From contig JAQPZY010001048.1 of the NCBI GenBank assembly GCA_029931535.1, positions 580,001 through 644,000 on the forward strand: a stretch of DNA of 64,000 nt. Reading direction: 5' to 3'. The position numbers and the translations under genes are program-made. The notes beneath the pieces are model-generated. The model was not told the DNA's origin. It did no database searches and was given only the letters and a program-made list of their open reading frames with translations. This stretch comes from Margaritifera margaritifera (Eukaryota > Mollusca > Bivalvia > Unionida > Margaritiferidae). Below, piece after piece: positions 1 through 11,089 of the stretch; the stretch's first letter is position 1, and every line of letters starts with the position of its first letter.

Positions 1-1
1 T

Positions 2-506
2 TTAATCACCCTTACGCTTGTACAATTTTAACTCTGGGAATTCTTGTTCGCGAATATCCGTAGCAGCATCAGCGTCGTTAACAGCAGCTGTAGGACGGTG
101 GTCTTCTTCATGACCATGTTCGACTTCCTCAGCGGCGACGCGTCGGTTTTGTTCATCTTGGATTATATTTACAATTTCCGGCACGCTTGAATCGTTGAGG
201 AATATCGATGTTGAATCGTGATGCTGTTTAACGAAGCTATCTCACGGTCTGACGCTGTTCAGCTACGATACCTAATTACGTAAGCATGTTAGCTTTTCTT
301 AAACCTCTCTGTATTGGTATGTTACTCTCGCGTTGTCTCAGTTGACGTACAGTTGCTGTTGCGGTAACTGGTTGTTGCGGTTGCGCAACCGGCTGTGTTT
401 CGGTTACGAGCCCTAATAGCTTAAGTGTGTCAGCTTTTCGTTTACCACTTGGCTCGCGTATCGCACAATGTTGCGCGAGGTGTTTTAGTTGAATCACAGT
501 CGGCAT
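2..506 (-). pseudogene. Broken ORF with SAP-like motifs, runs off window edge
   Basis: The sequence reads on the minus strand in two open pieces, 506-276 (76 codons) and 184-2 (open to the edge), separated by stops. The first piece begins MPTVIQLKHLAQ and contains a GKRKADTLKLLGL segment, followed by a second, similar stretch (TVRQLRQ... RGLRKANML). Both resemble the helix-turn-helix of SAP DNA-binding motifs, but the match is by eye and weak. The second piece is acidic and Asp/Glu/His-rich and ends basic. The base composition is richer in GC than the neighbouring DNA. I do not recognise the family. It could be a mobile-element ORF or a decayed host exon. Confidence 0.3.
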
Positions 507-1180
507 ACTATTATATAAGGGAAAATCTTTGTTTAATTGTGAATACCGTCAACACATTTTATTTAAAGAATTTTTACTTTACCGGGGTTGGAAAGGGTAA
601 TTGCCTCAATCCTGGCTATTATTTTCATATTCTTCTGTATCGTTTTCATTAATGTTGACTATTTCCGCTGCTGTTACGCAGGCAGATCTTTGACGGACGG
701 CGTGCGTGATAAGCGTCAGCGAAAATATATTAGACAACATCAGACTAACTCAGCTGCGTAGAAATATTTTCTGCTGTGCAGAAAATAATATCAGCATTTA
801 TTGCTTACACAGTCGGTGGCGATCAATAATTATTTTTTCACAGTAGTATAGTAGTATAGTTGTAATCAGTAATAGAAGCCTGACTGTAGTTCTAAAATCG
901 GCGCAGCTCAGTTAGTATAGTAAACGGCAATACACATCACTGCGCTGGTTGGGAAATGTTGCTGCGTGAAATTCCCGAAGCACGGCTTTTGACGGCATAA
1001 ATAGCAGCGATTGCTACGCACGCTGGCAAAATTCCCCGGAGAGACTTTATAATTTAAATCATAGTGATTACCCGCTGGAAATTATATTGTATAAACCCAC
1101 ATCGTATGCACTAATATGTAACGACTAAGATAAAAATACTAAACTCATGGGGTATAGAAGGGCTGACTTATCCCCAGCTA
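507..1180. other. No gene seen; GC-richer flank of the broken ORF
   Basis: No open frame of note and no clear splice signals. Several short palindromic CG-containing stretches occur around 940-1040. Nothing in it can be named. Confidence 0.4.
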
Positions 1181-1199
1181 TTGGGTCTAAAATAGCCAG

Positions 1200-1390
1200 T
1201 ATACCACTACTAGAGTGTTTGTGATTGCTCTAAATAAAAAATGTCGAGTACTTGTGAATGCTACCAATAAAGAATCGAGAGTGTTTGTGATTGCTATTAA
1301 TGGAGAGTACGTGTGATTGCTTTCAATAAAGAATAGAGAGTAATTGTGATTGCTATTAATACAAAATGGAGAGTACATGTGATTCCTGCA
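1200..1390. repeat. Imperfect tandem repeat, roughly 35-60 bp unit
   Basis: The phrase GAGAGT(A/G)..TGTGATTGCT recurs about five times (around 1212, 1250, 1283, 1306 and 1338), each copy followed by a variant of ATTAATA or CAATAAAGAAT. Spacing varies, as expected of an old degenerate minisatellite. The minus-strand ORF across it is a by-product of the repeat. Confidence 0.65.
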
Positions 1391-1598
1391 TTGACTTTAA
1401 AGAGGTGAAGTCAGCTAAAATGCTTAATCTTGAAGTCTATACAGATATTTATTTCAATTGCAATTGGAACAGCACAGAACGTGTACTTTTATCAAACTTT
1501 CTTTAAGGCAGAAAGTCATATAAAACATGAAAATGCGACTTGTATAAACGCGAATCGAAGCCCACCTGTTCAGTATCGCTTTATTAATTTAATAATTG

Positions 1599-1599
<1 letters not shown>

Positions 1600-1657
<58 letters not shown>
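1600..1657. repeat. (TC)n microsatellite
   Basis: About 29 uninterrupted TC dinucleotides. The same GA/TC repeat class recurs at 7.7, 45.0, 46.1 and 49.6 kb. Confidence 0.95.
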
Positions 1658-1661
<4 letters not shown>

Positions 1662-2109
1662 ATTATTTAAATGTTTAATCGATTGTACTTATATCTTTAT
1701 ATTTTACATTTTTAAAAGGTTTTTTTTATGTTGAATTCAGTATCGATATTCACAGCATATTTCACACTCTTCACAGGAGCTGCAATGTCCGATACACTGT
1801 ACTAGGATTAGCTGCAATTTATTCTACCCGCTATTCACTACGATTGTTCTAAATGTAATACCAGTGAGCGAGACCAAATAAAACGAAGCGTACAGCTGAC
1901 GGTCACTATGCACAAGACCTTTGAAATTTCCTTATTAAATCAGTATTCCTTAAAAGTGAAATTGTATCTTTAAAATTTCTTTACTGAATTAAATACCTCC
2001 TTATGTCGGAACGTGAAATTTGAATTCTCTATAAGCATATTATTTTTTTCTTTTTACATTTTCTTTTTCCTATAATTGTATTTTCGATTTGTCTATGAAT
2101 ATATAACTG

Positions 2110-2209
2110 TCGTATCTTCGCGGAGGAGCATCGAATAGGGAAGTCGAAAGGGTTCTTCTGGAAGCTACTCTGAAGGCCATCGAGGAGGGAAAGTTAGCCG
2201 TCAATAAGT
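2110..2209 (+). other. Possible small coding exon
   Basis: One frame is open and compositionally protein-like, with Glu/Arg/Leu-rich residues ending EEGKLAVN. It is followed at about 2209 by a plausible splice donor (AA|GTATGTG) and preceded by a long pyrimidine-rich stretch at 2040-2095. No family is recognised and no partner exon was found, so this could be chance. Confidence 0.2.
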
Positions 2210-4690
2210 ATGTGTTTCAATCTCAATTCCATCCCCTATTGTTTCCATCTTCATGGTGTGTATGTTTTGTTTGTTTATGTCTTCTTTTTTTTTTTTTGGT
2301 AGAAAAATATGACATTCTTTCCTATGTGTGTGTCACGGAATTGTATGGTTTATATCAATATGTATATGTGATCAAAAATGTATTCGGGTTTCGTTTCCGA
2401 CTAGAGCGTTACTCGGGGGTTGTTTAGTTTTTTCGGCTCTAGTTATTTTGAAATACTGAGCGCGATTCACCCCATGCTGCACGTGCAAATTGCCTGCAGT
2501 GAAAACTCACGTACCTAGCTGCTGCGCATATCTGTCACAGCTAGAGTACATATAGAGCGAATTCTCTATAAACAAATTACACTACGACGAGTCTTGTCAG
2601 AAAGCTTACCTCTTTACGGGAGCAAAACTTCAGCTGTAGAGGTATGTGAAATTTAAGATTGTATTCTTTATCACTATTCGTTTTATATGACATAATTGTT
2701 TCATATATTAGATGTTTTAGAATTTATTCTAAATTCTACAGAGAGTCAATACCTAGGTCATACAACGCCATGATATTAGAAATACTATAGGCTGGTTCAA
2801 GTTAGCTATTTGTTGTAACTGAACAGACGGGTATTATTTAATTATACGCAGCATGCATTGAATGATTAATGTAATGTGTAACGAGATGTAATTCATGTGC
2901 GCGCATGCGCAACATATATCAATACAAAAGTACTAACCGTGTCATATGTACTACACGGTTTAGTTGTTATACTTTTAGCTGTTCCATATGTATGGTTTGG
3001 TGGTGTGAAGTCACAGAACTCTGTGTGGTTTCGTGTAACGTGTACGCTGTGTCTGGTGACGTTGTTTCGGAAGAGTGTACTGGTTTTCTCGATGCGAGGG
3101 ACCAAGGCTTCTCGACCAACGGGTCTGTGTTAATGTGAAGGCTCTCGAGGGATCCTTCAACAGGCTAGGAGGGGTGGACCATGCGTGGTGGCTCCTTGAC
3201 CATTGACTAGAGCGGGTGGAACCGGAGATACATCTTGGTCGTCAAACGGGCGCCACGATAGTTATATTTATTGCGTGTTCCATTTTATTGTTATCTCAAT
3301 ATTGCTATTTGTGCAAAATTACATTCATTCCCATTTCAATATCGCTATATGTGTGATAGATTCATAATTTCATGCATTCCCATTTCATTTTCGTTATATG
3401 AACGATATATTCATAAATTCATACATATTCCAGTATCGCTTGATGAATTTATAAATTGATGAGTATCATATTGATAAGTGCATAAATCACATGCTTTGGT
3501 CACCCTTGGTACTTAATAAGACCTTGTTTATATTGGGGTGTAGATCATATACTCTTATTTGTTGATTGGTGATAGGATGCTATTCACGTTTGTTTAAAAT
3601 TCCATTCGTTAAATTCATCTTTGATTTTTCTCGTTGAGTTACTTGTGGTTGATAGTTCCATGTTAGGAACTTTATGATTTTCCTTATCTTTTTGTTATAA
3701 TGGTGTCAGATTTGTTCATCCTTAAATTGCGTTTATAAATAAACATCTTATTAACGCAGTTGCTTTCGGTGTCTTCACTAATCCAGTCCCAACCCGGCTT
3801 CATCCTGTGACAGTGTGCGTGCGCTAATGATGGCGCAGCGATACTCCTAGTGCTATCCCTGATCTAAACCACGCAATTTGCGTGGAGGATTTTGCATACT
3901 CCAGTTAATGCCCATGAAAATGCTAAACCAAGTTCCACTTGCTTATGCAAACCATTAAATGATTCATTGTCATTACTTGTATTATATAAAACTGTCCCAG
4001 AGATTTAGGGTTTTATAATTTATTTCAAAAGCTTTATTTATATTGATCTATATATTTATATTAGTAAATTGTACCTTATTTTGTAGTCAGTTGGGTTTAC
4101 TTCTCAGTACCTTCTATTCTGATCTCATCTTAACAGCTATTTAGCTATGGATCATACTTAGTATGGTAGTGTAGTACATGCTGGTGTGTGTTTTAGTCAA
4201 AATTCGGCCAAAATCACAAATTAATTGTTTAGGTGACATTTATCGATAACATGAAAATGTGTGATTGAGCAAAGAAACATGCTCATCTAGATGGTTAGAG
4301 AGTGGATAGAGTTGAAATTAATAAAATTAATATTGACCCTAACCCAGGTGTGGACGAAGGTATGTACATACTTATTTATCTGATTTCCCATTATTGTAAT
4401 TATTAATTTATTAAATATCTTTATATTTTATATTGAAACATATTGATTCAGTTAGTACAATATCAACAGAAAATATAATGCAACAAGTATGTGTAAATAG
4501 TCAAGTATTATTCATTATTAGTATTTTCGTGTGAAGGATTTTATAAATACCCCATAAATATTTTGAAAAAAATGTTTGGGATATTACTTCTCCTTGAATT
4601 ACATTAAGATTTCAATTTAAAAAAAAACGAGAAAAATACCCAACATGTTTTACACAGTACTTTGCTTGGTTATACATAGATATAATAACA
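2210..4690. other. Non-coding stretch with no recognised feature
   Basis: Only short overlapping frames occur, none resembling a known protein. The stretch around 3126-3808 has a TGT start, an AATAAA at about 3740 and an ACA end. It was considered as a possible solo LTR but lacks a convincing target-site duplication. Repeated phrases such as CATTCCCATTTCA at 3290-3440 suggest a degraded short repeat. Confidence 0.4.
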
Positions 4691-4695
4691 GTGAA

Positions 4696-4832
4696 CATTT
4701 AACCACGAACTACAGATCTATGAAATTTATAAAACCAACCATTTAACCACGAACTACAGATCCATGTAATTTATAAAACCAACCATTTAACCACGAACTA
4801 CAGATCTATGTAATTTATAAAACCAACCATTT
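4696..4832. repeat. 44-bp tandem repeat, three copies
   Basis: The segment beginning CATTTAACCACGAACTACAG recurs at 4696, 4740 and 4784 with one or two differences per copy. It is non-coding. Confidence 0.85.
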
Positions 4833-6201
4833 ATTTGTACAGTGTCAACAGCTTTCTAAAGTCTATAGACGCACAATATAATATATTTTCCTCGTATAGA
4901 TATTTAGTAATAGTGGTATGCAGAGCACATATTGCATTAACAGTCGAATAATCATGTTCAATCGCAAACTGTGTTTCAGAAATTATATATTATATTTCAC
5001 AACCCACTGTAACATTTTATTTGTCAAGATACTTGTAAGCAACTGTGCAAAACAGCTTACAAACGTAATACCTTGATCATTATTTACATTACGTATTATA
5101 CCTGTCTTAAAAATCTGAACAATAACACCCCTGAAACGCCCGATAGACGCTGTACTTATATACTGTGTCAAAAACAATTTGACTAATCTATCAACACTCA
5201 AATCACGTGTAACTTAAATTCGTTTAATAATTATATGGAGACTTAGATTTGTCATCAAGAACACCAAGCGTTTAGTCGGAAAAATAATTAAGGATGAACC
5301 AATTTTTTGGTCACAGCGCCAAAACACAACTCTGCATATGCATTACTGTTTTGATATTATAGATCATCTGAACAATGTATAGGGATAATTAAAATAGATA
5401 ATTATGAAAACAGGTCTTCGTGATAGTCTTGTACAGTAAAATGCACTTTCTTTTTTCGGGGGGGGGGGGGCGGGGGGGGGGTGAATAAATCAATGCACTG
5501 GAATCTACTAGAATTGGTTCTGGAGGACAGGAAAACGTATTTTTAAATTAAAACATTATTCCCAGTGTCGATTTGCTCTTGACACAAGGCATATACTGTT
5601 TGTACTGCAGCAGTTAATGAGTAGGTGGCATGTCTTTAATAATGATGTTAATCTTGACTGTGTTAGTAGATGGGCCCAACCCACACTTACTGTGAGCATA
5701 TTTTGACATATCAGAACAATGTTGATTAATAATGAAAACCATCCGTCCGGGTTATGAAGTAGTCTAGATAAACTTTAGCCTTTTATTTATATTTACAAAT
5801 CAAGAGAGAAACAAGATTAAATACAGCTGAACTTTGCGAAGTCGAGACGCTGCTGGTCATTATGTTTAGTGTTTTACATAGTTTCGAGATATCCAAGTTG
5901 CAGATATGCGAATGTATTACGGTGGGACTGAACTAGTCATTCCAGTTTAACTAAGTATTCGCGTGTTTGAGTTAGTGAATGATTTGTAGTCAAATGTTTT
6001 TAATTCACAGTCCCGTGATAAATCAAAACATCGTCTCGCACAAAAAAGTCTACCCATTTCAAATAAAAGGCAAGATCAACATCATTCGTTTCGTCTTTCC
6101 CATGCCTTTAATAATGCAGACTTAATAGTAAACTGAATCTGATACAAAGTTTAAAATTAAGCCAGCGTTTTCATTTCCAAAGGAATATATAAAGACCAAA
6201 C

Positions 6202-6272
<71 letters not shown>

Positions 6273-6770
6273 TTCGTAACAGCTCTAGAATGTATATACA
6301 AACAACATTAAAATAATGATAAGGTACGTTGAAGGATGGTTTTTATTGCTGCGGAACAGTTATTTAATATCTCAATGGGTAATTTAAACGCTATGACACA
6401 TCTGAGCACATTAAATGCCAATGTAGGCGTTACTAAGTGATGCATTTTATATTCTTGAATATCTCCATTTCATCTCATATTAAGGCCCTCATTTTGGGAC
6501 AGCAACAACAATCTTATTTTGTCATTAAGCATTATGCAGCAAATTCGGCGACTATTATTAGCTTCAAATTTAAGCGTAAACAAGCAGGATAAACTACCCG
6601 TGGGCGTCTTCCATCAAAGTTCAAGGTTTGGTGTAGATTTCTTGTTTTACGGTACAGCAGTACTTTTAAGTTAGATCGTGCCGAAGCAAATAGAGTACAG
6701 AATATTGCTCTAGGATACAGTACCGTTGCCAATCCGGGCTGATCCAGCTAACTATGGGAATCGAACTCAC
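4833..6770. other. Non-coding stretch; G-run and (AT)n
   Basis: No gene is recognised. A G-rich run (about 21 G in 22 bases) lies at 5459-5481, a possible G-quadruplex or replication-slippage tract. A pure (AT)n run of roughly 60 bp lies at 6206-6269. Confidence 0.5.
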
Positions 6771-6960
6771 AATCTGCAAGCGGTAGGGGAGCCTAAATGG
6801 TGCATCTGACTCTTAATCCAAGGGTCATGGGTTCAATACACGCCCAGATCAGCCCAGGTCGGCAGTCTCTGTATGACCTTGGGACAGGCACTTAGCTCCC
6901 ATTTCCTAGACGTGATATAGACAATAATGTAGTAATGTGACGTATAAACCAACAAAAGAA
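6771..6960 (+). mobile_element. tRNA-Lys-derived SINE
   Basis: The head at 6786-6850 follows a lysine tRNA: an A-box-like GCCTAAATGGTGC, an anticodon-loop-like CTCTTAA, and a B-box-like GGGTTCAATAC. The body contains GTATGACCTTGGGACAGGCAC, close to a conserved V-SINE type core seen in animal SINEs. The tail ends at an A-rich run near 6950. Just upstream, at 6740-6775, a minus-strand B-box phrase (GTGAGTTCGATTCCC when reversed) suggests a fragment of a second SINE head to head. Not a functional tRNA gene, because the anticodon stem is mismatched. Confidence 0.7.
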
Positions 6961-7535
6961 AAACAAACTTCAGGCAATATGTTAATCTCAGACCGAGAGC
7001 CAACTTACATTGCAGATAAGTGGCTAAATAATTTTAATCGATATTTGACTTTGGCTTGTCTCTTCGCTCTGTGTGAGATAAACTAATGAAATATTGATTT
7101 TTGGCAACTTTGTTACCATAGAAATGAAAAAAGAAGAGAACAAAGAAGATCAGTTACACAGTAGTACCAATGTATAACCCAACTTGATCCGCAACTTAGC
7201 TAATGACCCTCAGTTAAATCCTGTACACTTTTGATTTCAGATATGTTATACTATCATAGCTGCTACAAGGCTTGATGTGAGCACGTAAACCTCTTTTTGT
7301 TTAGAAAATAACCATACATAACTTTATAAAATGTTTTGAAGACTTTGTTTAAACAGCATTAAAAGTGATTAAAATCTTCAATTATTTTCAAAGATGTAAT
7401 AATTTATGTACATTTCAATATGTGGATTAGTTCTTCTTTATTGTCTTGAATTTCTGTCTTTAAAATAAACGTGCAGCAGTACGCCATACAATTATACAAA
7501 CCACAATCACAAACACACATTACACACACATGCAC

Positions 7536-7577
<42 letters not shown>
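6961..7577. other. Non-coding DNA ending in (TA)n
   Basis: No coding signal. It ends in a CA-rich patch and a (TA)n tract at 7540-7576, which provides the TA target for the transposon that follows. Confidence 0.4.
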
Positions 7578-7580
<3 letters not shown>

Positions 7581-7703
7581 TGAAACTCCTCAAAACCGAA
7601 CACCCTTAGGACCCAATTTGTTTCCGGTTTTGAGAAGTTTTCGGTTTACTGAGGCTTTTGCAGATGTGAAAAAAAAATCTATTTTTCTGAGCTCTTATGT
7701 GAC

Positions 7704-7767
<64 letters not shown>
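7704..7767. repeat. (GA)n microsatellite
   Basis: About 31 GA dinucleotides inside the pogo/Tigger-like element. It produces meaningless RERERE and LSLSLS frames. Confidence 0.95.
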
Positions 7768-8252
7768 AGTTACGAAAGCAGCAGTGTCTGTGTGTGTACA
7801 AGTGCACACTTTTAAGAAAGCTGTTATTTTTTTATTTTTTTTAAATAAGTGCAATACCTTCCTACCGAATATTGTATCATTCACAGGAATAAATACAATT
7901 GCTCCACATATAAATACAGTCCTCGTCACAAGAAATATACGAGGAATGAATGCAATACAGTACTTTTATAGCTTTACTATAAGTCCATTGTAATTATGAA
8001 TGATACTTCACAATATGTAAATACTCCGTATAATTCATAATGTTCACAGTTCAAGAGCCTGGCTTGAAGAAAACGAAGCGTTGTCTGTTGTTTCTTACAT
8101 CGTTCTTTAACTAATGCAGCTTGCGTTATTGGCTTCATTTCTTGTGCCATAGCCAAATAACGGTCATCCTTTGAAATCGCGAAAGTTTTTAATCTCTTTA
8201 TAAACTCTTATCACTGCCAGGTGGCTCAGAACATACATTGTCATCATCATAT

Positions 8253-8441
8253 TCATCGCTGAATATCGGAATTATCGGAATTATCCTCAACAGGAACATA
8301 GTTGAATAAATTATACAGGCGCTCAGGGTCAATGTCCAGTCGTAATTCATGAGCCAGTCGAGCCAAGGGAATATCGTCTTCAACATCATCCTCACTGACG
8401 TTATCATTGTCCGCATTAATAATATTTATCAATTGGCTAAC
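8253..8441 (-). pseudogene. C-terminal tail of a Tigger/CENP-B-like transposase
   Basis: On the minus strand a 62-codon frame ends in TGA at 8255-8253. It is acidic (EDDVEDDIPLARLAHELRL) and then has DPERLYNLFNYVPVEDN. Acidic tails with an IPLARL-like phrase are typical of Tigger/jerky-type DDE transposases. Neither the catalytic DDE domain nor the CENP-B-like DNA-binding domain is visible elsewhere in the element, so this is a deletion derivative. Confidence 0.55.
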
Positions 8442-8939
8442 CTATAAGCATTTAGTTATTAATACATGTAAATAGTCTTTAAAGTTGACTCTTTTGTATG
8501 ATGCAAAGACTTCAGATTAACTTAGTGTCAGCCCTAATCTGTGTCAGCGCGTGTCAAGTGTTGTTTTAACCTCGCGTGCCCTTGGGGCAGTTTCCGGGTC
8601 TTTGTCTCGTCGATCAGACTACTAGAGCACCTGTTAACCGTTATTAATCTGTTCCCTCGTGTGTCATGAATTTAGCAGCTAAAATATATTTCCAAGTTTC
8701 AACTGAGTTTCGGTTTTATGGGGTATTTTTAAGCGTAAAATTGAAATTTGAAATCGAAAATTATTCCGGTGTTCAGAGTTGAGGGGTTTTTGGTTTACTG
8801 GGGAAAAATAATGATATTAAAGAAGGAAAATTTCGGGACTAAGATAACAATTCGGTTATGAGGGGATTCCGGTATTCTGAGAGTTCGGTTTTCAGGAGTT
8901 TCACTTTATATATATATGGACCTTCGAACACGGTTCATT

Positions 8940-9110
8940 GGGTTTTGCCATCCATCGCCTTGCCAGGTGAAACCTACCCTTATATTATCTCGATCATGCA
9001 CTCAATACCGAAAAATGATGCTGCAAAGAGGGTGGTATAGGTATTCGTGCGAAGGAGACACATCCGCATGTAAACCCAGTACTTGATTTTCATCTAAGTA
9101 CACAGTTCAT
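8940..9110 (-). repeat. Inverted partial copy of the 380-bp array unit
   Basis: Reverse-complementing this stretch gives the array phrases in order: ...GTGTACTTAGATGA..., ACATGCGG.TATGT, CACGAATACCTATACCACC, GCATCATTTTTCGGTATTG, GGCAAGGCGATGG. It abuts the first forward unit at 9111, making a head-to-head junction. It is more diverged than the forward units. Confidence 0.75.
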
Positions 9111-9881
9111 CCGCTCTGTTTGGTGTATATTTGTAAGTCTATATAATAACTTCTATATACCTTGATGTATGTAGTAGGAATCCAGATGGACTGTGTACTT
9201 AGATGAGAATTATTTACTAGGTCGACATGCGGGTATGTCTGCATAAAACGAATGCATATAACACCGTCTTTGTTTTATCATTTTTCGGTATTGTGTGCAT
9301 TGTCGAGATGGTATATGGGTTTAGTGGTTACAGGCAAGGCGATGGGTGCCGTAACAGCGGATCCGGGTTCGAATCTATGTAGGGTACGAATTAAAATTCT
9401 CTAACCTGTGTGATAATATTATGTATTTTGTATTCGAAAATTCTGTTAATATTATCAAGCATTCTCCCATGAAATCCAGGGACAAAACTTTACTCTCTGT
9501 TTGGCGTATATTTGTAATTCTCTACAATAATTTCTATATACTTTGATTTATGTAGGAGGAATCCAGATGGACTGTGTACTTATAAGAGAATTAATTACTG
9601 GGTCGATATGCGGGTATGTGTGCCTCGCACGAATGTCTATACCACCGTCTTTGTAGCAAAATCTTTTGGTATTGTGTGCATGGCCGAGATGGTATAGGGG
9701 TTTGGTGCTTACAGGCAAGGCAATGGGTGCCGTAACTCGCGGATTCGGTTTCGAATCTCCATAGGGTTCGAATTAAAATTCTCTAACCTGTGTGATAATA
9801 TTATTTATTCGTATTTACAAATTCTGCTAATGTTATCAAGCAGTATCCTATATAATCCAGGGATAGCACTGTCCGCTCTGT

Positions 9882-11089
9882 CATTCATTTTCAGTCAGGC
9901 AGCAGCAGGTGGAGAGTGTAGACGTGTGGCAGACGTGCTAACCGGTAGAGGGAGACGCAGTGGACGAGGAGGGAAGGAGGCAGTCTTGGCAGCCTTGTAG
10001 CAGCTATGGACACCCAACTACAACTACAAGGACTCGCTCTAGGTATGGAAGTATGGGGCCAAGCTGCTGTGCTGACCAATTGAGGAAATGTCTACCTATC
10101 CCCCCGCCAACAGCCGACCACGTGGAGCAGCAATTTAGCGAGCTACCCAGGGGGCGCTGCGTTAAAGAGAGAGCCCGCATGGCAGACAGACAGAGCTTGT
10201 CCACCGGGGACCACCTGCTGAATAATAGTCCTTTTAAGGGCTAAACAGTCCTTCTAAGGGCTAATTCATTGCCTGAATTAACGGGGTTTTCAGTTTGGCT
10301 TTTTTTCGAAAACCCCTTTTGATTATACTCTTTTCAAACACAAATTTGATCAATTTCGAACCACCGTCTAAAAAATTACAACCCAAAATTGTAGTGTGCG
10401 TGATACGAAAAAGATATGAGTAATTTTTACTCAAAGATTGGTATTGTTTCTGGAAAAAAATATGTACATTTTGTACACAAAATATTTTTAACTGGAATAT
10501 TCGCGTTAAATGGAAAATTCTTTGAAACTCGAAGCATTGTCATAATTGAACAAGTGGCTTACATTTCATTGGTATTAGGACAGCCCGACTTAGTATAACT
10601 GGGCAGAATTTGATTATGTATGTACGTTCTTGGCGTTTTGGCTTCCGCCACTCTTCGCGCCTTCGCTTGCTTAGTCCGTGCCGCCTTTTCACTCCTGACT
10701 GCGTACTTCAAACAATTCAATCAACAACGTGCGCTACAACGCGCACACATATACCTGTAAACATTGTGGTTCTAGTCATATGTACAGGTATATCAACACA
10801 CATTACGATTTCGTGCGTTCAATGAACCCCCTTTGTGGGGCAACCATGCATTGACTGTAGGGTGTGTTAAGTGTACTACCTCTCCAATAGCGCGCATTCA
10901 ATTTAACCGCTTCGTGCGGAATCATGCTGCGCTGGAGGAGTGTACATCTGTAAGTGTCAGGTGTGCTACGAACTGTTAACACACCTGACCAACTAGAAAT
11001 GTGTTCAATCACATATTTAATCCCCCTAACGGGGGTATATAGTCGTGCATACCCGAAGGGCGCATACGACTTTAAATCAAGAACAACAA
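9882..11089 (+). mobile_element. 1.2-kb retroposon-like insertion with 12-bp target duplication
   Basis: The insert is flanked by TGTCCGCTCTGT at 9870-9881 and 11090-11101. The equivalent boundary in the sister repeat (about 12234-12246) carries one copy of this sequence and no insert, so filled and empty sites are both visible. The insert has no terminal inverted repeats. It ends in an A-rich AATCAAGAACAACAA, which suggests target-primed reverse transcription on the plus strand. It holds two histone-type hairpins at 10227-10262, a GGGGTTTTC/GAAAACCCC inverted repeat at about 10280-10318, and at 10820-11080 a series of short GC hairpins typical of LINE 3' ends. No reverse transcriptase is present, so it is either a SINE or an internally deleted LINE. 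The 94-codon frame at 9960-10244 has no recognised domain. Confidence 0.65.
10227..10262 (+). other. Two tandem histone-mRNA-like stem-loops
   Basis: AGTCCT-TTTA-AGGGCT (10227-10242) and AGTCCT-TCTA-AGGGCT (10247-10262) each form a 6-bp stem (one G-T pair) with a four-base loop, separated by AAAC. The shape matches the replication-dependent histone 3' stem-loop, but the usual flanking ACCA and a histone gene are absent. They may simply be a duplicated structural motif of the retroposon. Confidence 0.45.

Larger units (their letters stand above)
7578..8906 (-). mobile_element. Pogo/Tigger-like DNA transposon, internally deleted
   Basis: The ends are inverted copies of each other. The left end starts CAGTGAAACTCC and continues through CAAAACCGAAC. 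The right end is its reverse complement, with a last-base change. Both ends sit in TATATA, consistent with the TA target preference of Tc1/mariner/pogo elements. The whole is 1.33 kb, shorter than an autonomous element. It contains a GA microsatellite and only the tail of a transposase (see 8253-8441). A second, internal copy of the end phrase near 8690-8800 (TTCGGTTTTATGGGG... TTTGGTTTACTGGGG) shows subterminal repeats. Confidence 0.7.

Noticed and set aside
3126..3808. Possible solo LTR (TGT...AATAAA...ACA)
   Set aside because: No matching flanking duplication, no second copy in the window, and no convincing primer-binding site.
7606..7929. LSLSLS/RERERE ORFs
   Set aside because: They are translations of the GA/TC microsatellite. 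Similar frames at 1430, 46006 and 49488 were dropped for the same reason.
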